This document shows positions 59,295 to 64,000 of a stretch of DNA of 64,000 nt, one piece after another; the first letter of the stretch is position 1, and every line of letters begins with the position of its first letter. A program made the translations under genes and the position numbers. Under the pieces are notes generated by a model. The model saw only the letters and a list, made by a program, of their open reading frames with translations. It searched no databases and was not told the DNA's origin. Source of the DNA: Stenopsyche tienmushanensis (taxonomy: Eukaryota > Arthropoda > Insecta > Trichoptera > Stenopsychidae); NCBI GenBank assembly GCA_008973525.1, contig WACJ01000518.1:1-64000 (forward strand), given 5' to 3'.

Positions 59295-60922
59295 TGTATC
59301 TTTGAGAATCCAAATAATAATTTATATTTGCGTTTACAACAATTCAATTATAGAATCTCCCTCTCAAACAAGATAATAAATACAATTGATATTATGTTCT
59401 TTTAAGACAAATTCTTGTATACCTAAATAGCTTTTCATTCATTTTTTATTATTTTGGATGTTATGTTCAAACCTTTTGTCTGCATTGCAAATTTAACCAT
59501 ATCGACCAACCTTTTTTGCTAGACGCGTATGAACATTCGCAACAAAGCAATTTCATTAGCAAAAATAAATGAAAGTGTCAGCTTTCCTAACTGTAGGTGA
59601 CAAAGGATTTGTTGGCAAATTTTTAGCCAAATATTTCAGGAATTTTAATACGAGAAAATCTCTTGTTAGGCTATATTTAGTAAGCCCAAATCCTTGGCAC
59701 ATAAATAGACTCCCTCACAAGAAGCTTCACAATTTTAGCACACTAAATTTAACAATTTTCTATTCTGTCATTGTGCGCAGATAATTATAGCGTAGTTTTG
59801 TATAATCGTTGAGTGATATGTCGTAAAACGGTTTTACTATTTTGGAGAGCTTTTACGAAGGCTTTTGCGTGCTTGTTGGTGTTTGCGAGCTTACTCAAGA
59901 TATCTCATTTGAAGTCAAATCCAATTAAATTTGGCGATGAAATAAACGCCTTTCGTTCGATATTCCGCCGTATTTACTGAATTATCGTTATTTTTTCTAT
60001 GGCGAAATTATCAATTTATATGCGACTGATAAGTTGGTACGTGTAACATGCCACTTACATTATTTTATTATAACTTTACATGCGATATTGATCGTTGGCT
60101 CATGATATGCATTCTTTTTTATGCTTCCAAGTACTGAAAGGTCACACAAGTGTTGAATAAAATTTTTATTCCGATTGTACATATTTGATAGCATAACTCC
60201 GATATAACGTGGTTGTGCACTTACAAAACTGAAATATGTTTGACGTTGGATTGTACTTAGTGCTTAGATATTAAATCTGATTATTTACATGTGTACCACA
60301 AGAAAGGGTGGTATGAAAGCTTCTTTTACGTTTCAATTCTAAAGCTTGTGTTTACATTAAAAATAACATCTTCAACAAATAACATAGAGCCTTGGGGAAA
60401 AAACACAAGTAGAGATAATAAGTGGGATTATATAATTTAGTTGGGAAGGCGGTTAGGGCAGCCCCAAGGCCTCTCGGTGGGCGGTTTTAACTGAGACAAA
60501 CGGTCTCACCCTTACAAGGAAAAGCCTCCTAAGGGACATTCTATGGCTACAAATTTATGACCTTTAACTCTATTAAGACAAAACGATGTAAATACGCATA
60601 ATATTGACTGGTCAATTAGACCTTAACTCATTTAGAACCAGCACGAATAATTTACCGATACTAAAAATACGAATTAATCGTTTTGTATTGGTTAAATATT
60701 CAATTATTTTGTGTAATCTATCAGTATTACGACCAATACTATCAGCAAAGTGTAACAGTGTTCATAATATTAACAAAAATGTATTTGCATATAATTGATT
60801 TATGTGAATTTTCCAGTTTTCCAGTTTGCTCCCAGTCTGACCAATTAAATAATATTTTATTGTGCCCGATCGGCACTAAATGCCGTAGTTGGAATACTTA
60901 GATACGACTTAATTACCCCTGG
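59295..60922. other. Gene-free stretch with a short GC-rich patch
   Basis: A GC-rich patch at 60450-60540 (AAGGCGGTTAGGGCAGCCCC and following) has no recognised identity. The frames at 59569-59784 and 60604-60901 lack motifs. Confidence 0.5.
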
Positions 60923-61177
60923 TTAGTACAACATGGTTTCGTCCAGGAATTTTACTATTAGAGCACACCGTGCAGTCTTTATGTTTATTGGGATTGTTGC
61001 ATATAAAATGCCCAGTTTCATTCGAACGTTCTTCCTTGTTTCCTGTCGATGGTCATCCCGATTTGGACTTTGGACTCGAAAATTTCTGATGAGTTCCATC
61101 AACAACTTATGCTGAATTTCAATGATTTTAACGAAAAACAAAATATCGAAATGGCCTCGACATAGGAGTTTAAAGGG
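60923..61177 (-). mobile_element. Possible piggyBac-like terminus with transposase scrap
   Basis: The right edge is TTAA at 61178-61181; inverted, the element would begin CCCTTTAAACTCCTATGTCG. A 72-codon minus-strand frame just inside reads KLLMELIRNFRVQSPN and ARCALIVKFLDETMLY, which distantly recalls the end of piggyBac transposases before the cysteine-rich domain (with one Cys of an RCxxC pair lost). No partner TTAA end was found. Tentative. Confidence 0.3.
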
Positions 61178-61269
61178 TTAAATACTGTCAATTGAGCGAT
61201 TCAATATTTTTTATTCAAAATTCTTAGATAATGAAAATTTAATTTTTATATTCAAAACCTAAGAATTTT

Positions 61270-61358
61270 AGGATAAAAAAACCGGTTTTTAAATGTCACG
61301 TTTTTTGCCTAAAAACCAGATTTTCAAAACCGGTTTTTGGAAACTTACAAGCCCTATA
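61270..61358. repeat. Possible hAT-type terminus with ACCGGTTTTT repeats
   Basis: AAAAACCGGTTTTTAAATG and AAAACCGGTTTTTGGAAACT lie about 50 bp apart, and the inverted right side begins TATAGGGCTTGTAAGTTTCC. This style is found at ends of hAT elements. No partner end or duplication was found. Confidence 0.3.
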
Positions 61359-64000
61359 CATGATCATTGGCTCAAGCTTGTCCTCAATTCTCCATTACTT
61401 TTATGATATTTAAATTATATATGAGTTTTTGCGGAATTATGTAGTCATTTCACAATATGACACTAGTTATAATTATTTATCATTTATCGTTTAACAATCA
61501 CTTATTATATGAGACCATTACCTAACACTTTTATATGGTTTATAACGTATTAATATGTTTAAATTTAAGTTGCGTATTTCGTTCTCGAAGGGATAATTTA
61601 GATACTGAGTGGCTTTAATGTATTATTAATGCGAAGGACGATTATATTTTTGTTCGTCCAATTTAATACATCACAATGATATATGGCTAACAGTTGCAAA
61701 TAAATTAATATTTAGATTTCAAACAATTAAGCCTAACGACAACAATATTTAGGTCATTTATCAGAGCTCTGGAATAGGCGGGAATCTAAATATCACAGAT
61801 TAATCATCTCCAAATTTGATCTAAATGATCATTTGGTATATAAATATTTGGCATGTAATATAATATATAATGTGTAGTCTTTTTTGGAAAATTTAATGGT
61901 TGACATTCAAATGGATGTATTGAAATTTAAAACAAGCCCCGTTGAAAATCGATGACAAATGTAGCATTCCATTGTGTTCTTCGCGAAGCTTCCATCGAAA
62001 TGTACGTTTCGATAAAAATATTACGAGATTATGAAGACATTCGTCTTCGTTAGTCGGTGGCAAGCGGACTGTAAAATTCAACAACAAAAAAAACACTTTA
62101 ATTTTTCCACGACGTTCCTTGGGGAACGGGGGCATGTCGCAATTTAGGAACATAGTACGAAATTGATGGAAAAATCCCCGGGGAGAGTGTTTGTGTACTG
62201 AATTTTTTATAAATATGACATCCGAAACGTATATAAATAAACATATTTCCAGTGTTATTGCGCCGTACAATATATTTTCGGACTGATCGATAGAACCGTG
62301 TGTGAATAAAATATTAACGCCAATCTAAAACACTTTCTTTCCTCACAAACTTTCTCGATTGATATGGAATGAGTGGTTTATTTAATAAAGTCGGATGGAT
62401 TCCACATGTGTGACCGAAGAAATATGTTTTTATAAGTATTCCATACGATAGTAAATATACCAAAATTTATTCCAGAATGAAAGCTTCAATCGTTCATATG
62501 ATATCATTTAATCGATAAGCTTATTGATGATACGCATAAAGCATTCATTAAAAGTCTTTACGTTTCTAATGGAATAAATCATCATCATGATGATAAATAG
62601 TGACTATGTGAAATAGAAAAAAATATACAATCCATCCCTTATTTTTTTAAGAACTATTGTAATAGATTTTACTATTAATAATTTTGGACACATTCTCAAT
62701 AAATTAAATATCGTATTTCTCCGCTCAAATAATTACGTATTTGTAACAGCAAGACGAGAATTTATCTTTCCAAGTCTTCCAGCTGCATCCTAAATGAGAA
62801 ACATGACACTTCCATTGAAATTAAATGTCGTATTGAGCGAACTCGAGCAACATTCTATCTAGTCAAGTTGCTCTTATGTGGACTCTCAAGGAAACGACTA
62901 AGCATTCGAAATGAAAATCCATAGAAATGCCTCAAGATATATAGAATGAATATTTGAGTGTTTTTGTTCAGATTAAATGATAACAAAACAATACTTAAGA
63001 ATACAAAAAACCATAACGGTATTAAAAAATATATACTGAATACTCGTGGAAAATGTTGGACATGGTTGGACAACTTAATAGAAATCCATTGATAATATAG
63101 AATCAAATAATCCATATCGATATAGAATATAGACTTAAATATAATTAAATATAGTGGAAAAACTCACCAATCAAACCTCCAGGACACGTAAGCTGAATCG
63201 ATATACGATTTACGATTTCGCAAAAATATTCAAATGAATAAATGGAAGTTCCTCATTAAGGGATGAAGACCTACATGGCCAGCACCATAAACGACATGAA
63301 AATTGAAAAAAATGTTCCTTGGTTAGATGTCTAGGAAAGAAAACATGTTTATGAGCGCATTAGCGCGGTGAATGAATACTTCGCGCAAAAAAATCCATAA
63401 AATCATTATAAACAATATGTAGCGTGGGCGATTTACTTATTAACTTTGAACCAAACCTAAGCAAATCCAAAATGGGTTCGTTGTATTTTATTTTGCATTT
63501 AGGTCAATATTTAGAATAAAATTATTATGCGATTCGCACACAACTAGATATTCAACTAAATTTGACGACTAAGATTCGCTTACATTGAAAAGCTTTTATA
63601 TCTATGTTAAACTATCGCAAAAAAATCGAATACGTGTCGTTATGTATCCAGAGATTTTTTATTAAAATTTATTTCATTTTAATGCGTTTAATATATAAAT
63701 TATAAAATATTCATAACCACTGAATAATTTCATTTTGAAGCTGATGAAAATTGCATAGCTTGCTCAAAATGCTTACCATGCAAATTGCATTAATAATTTG
63801 CAACCGCGTAGGAAGGACAAAGTTCTCCGAAAAGGGGCTAATATTAAGCCCCGCCACTAATCACTTTTTCATGAAATTCTTGATTTTTATGGAAATATTT
63901 CATAATTAGGGAGCATATTTTGGCCGTAATTTAATTGGGACATGAATACGTAACATCTACATGAATGATATATATGAATTAGGTCTAATTGGATTCGCAT
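61359..64000. other. Gene-free stretch to the window end
   Basis: A 125-codon minus-strand frame at 61893-62270 (with DMPPFPKERRGKIKVFFLL) lies in a slightly GC-richer patch but shows no domain I can name. The rest is AT-rich without recognised features. Confidence 0.45.

Noticed and set aside
61893..62270. 125-codon minus-strand frame as a real gene
   Set aside because: No motif, no splice or start evidence; kept only as a note in the gene-free stretch.

Overview
The window looks like a piece of an AT-rich animal nuclear genome, most likely an insect. The evidence is the lack of any dense coding, a short (TTAGG)n tract at 46289-46312 (the arthropod telomere unit), and decayed DNA transposons and retroelements of types common in arthropods: mariner, pogo/Tigger, hAT, piggyBac, an RTE-like LINE and a tRNA-derived SINE. 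No complete protein-coding gene could be recognised. It reads as intergenic or long-intron DNA filled with old transposable elements. Almost all longer open frames are chance frames or transposase debris.

Layout. 0.9-1.85 kb: a mariner copy placed in the C-terminal part of a second mariner. 4.7-5.2 kb: hAT remnant. 6.0 kb: Tigger terminus. 6.4-9.9 kb: a 3.5 kb hAT element with matching ends and an 8-bp target duplication, holding a hAT transposase C-terminus, an inserted RTE-like LINE 3' end and a 1 kb fold-back repeat. 10.6-10.85 kb: a SINE with a perfect 12-bp duplication. 12.0-13.2 kb: hAT and piggyBac-type termini, including a 535-bp TTAA-flanked MITE. 14.65-16.36 kb: a second copy of the mariner-in-mariner arrangement, followed by an opposite-strand mariner of another lineage that ends in a perfect hairpin. 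21.2-21.6 kb: LTR-like GC-rich block. 22.8-23.1 and 49.8-50.2 kb: two inverted copies of an unidentified repeat. 24.0-24.6 kb (minus): a decayed coding sequence of unknown origin, the most interesting non-transposon coding signal. 27.0, 33.7, 37.1-38.0 and 58.5-59.3 kb: pogo/Tigger ends and two related transposase remnants. 30.9-32.1, 41.6-42.1 and 53.2 kb: a dispersed repeat centred on GCATAACTTCGAAATCGC. 34.2-34.4 and 47.1-47.3 kb: inverted copies of a tandem-dimer repeat. 39.5-40.3 kb: a TTAA-flanked piggyBac remnant with palindromic ends and the transposase C-terminus. 42.84-43.26 kb: a CpG-rich block ending in a strong splice donor, the best candidate for a host exon. 53.5-54.2 kb: a further mariner. 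55.9-56.4 kb: a second piggyBac MITE. 61.0-61.2 kb: a piggyBac-like terminus.

The genes do not form a pathway or an operon-like system. The biology is a history of transposon insertion, nesting and decay. I found no convincing previously undescribed functional system. The items most worth checking are the decayed coding sequence at 24 kb, the putative first exon at 43 kb, the shared mariner-in-mariner junctions, and the long fold-back structure inside the hAT element.
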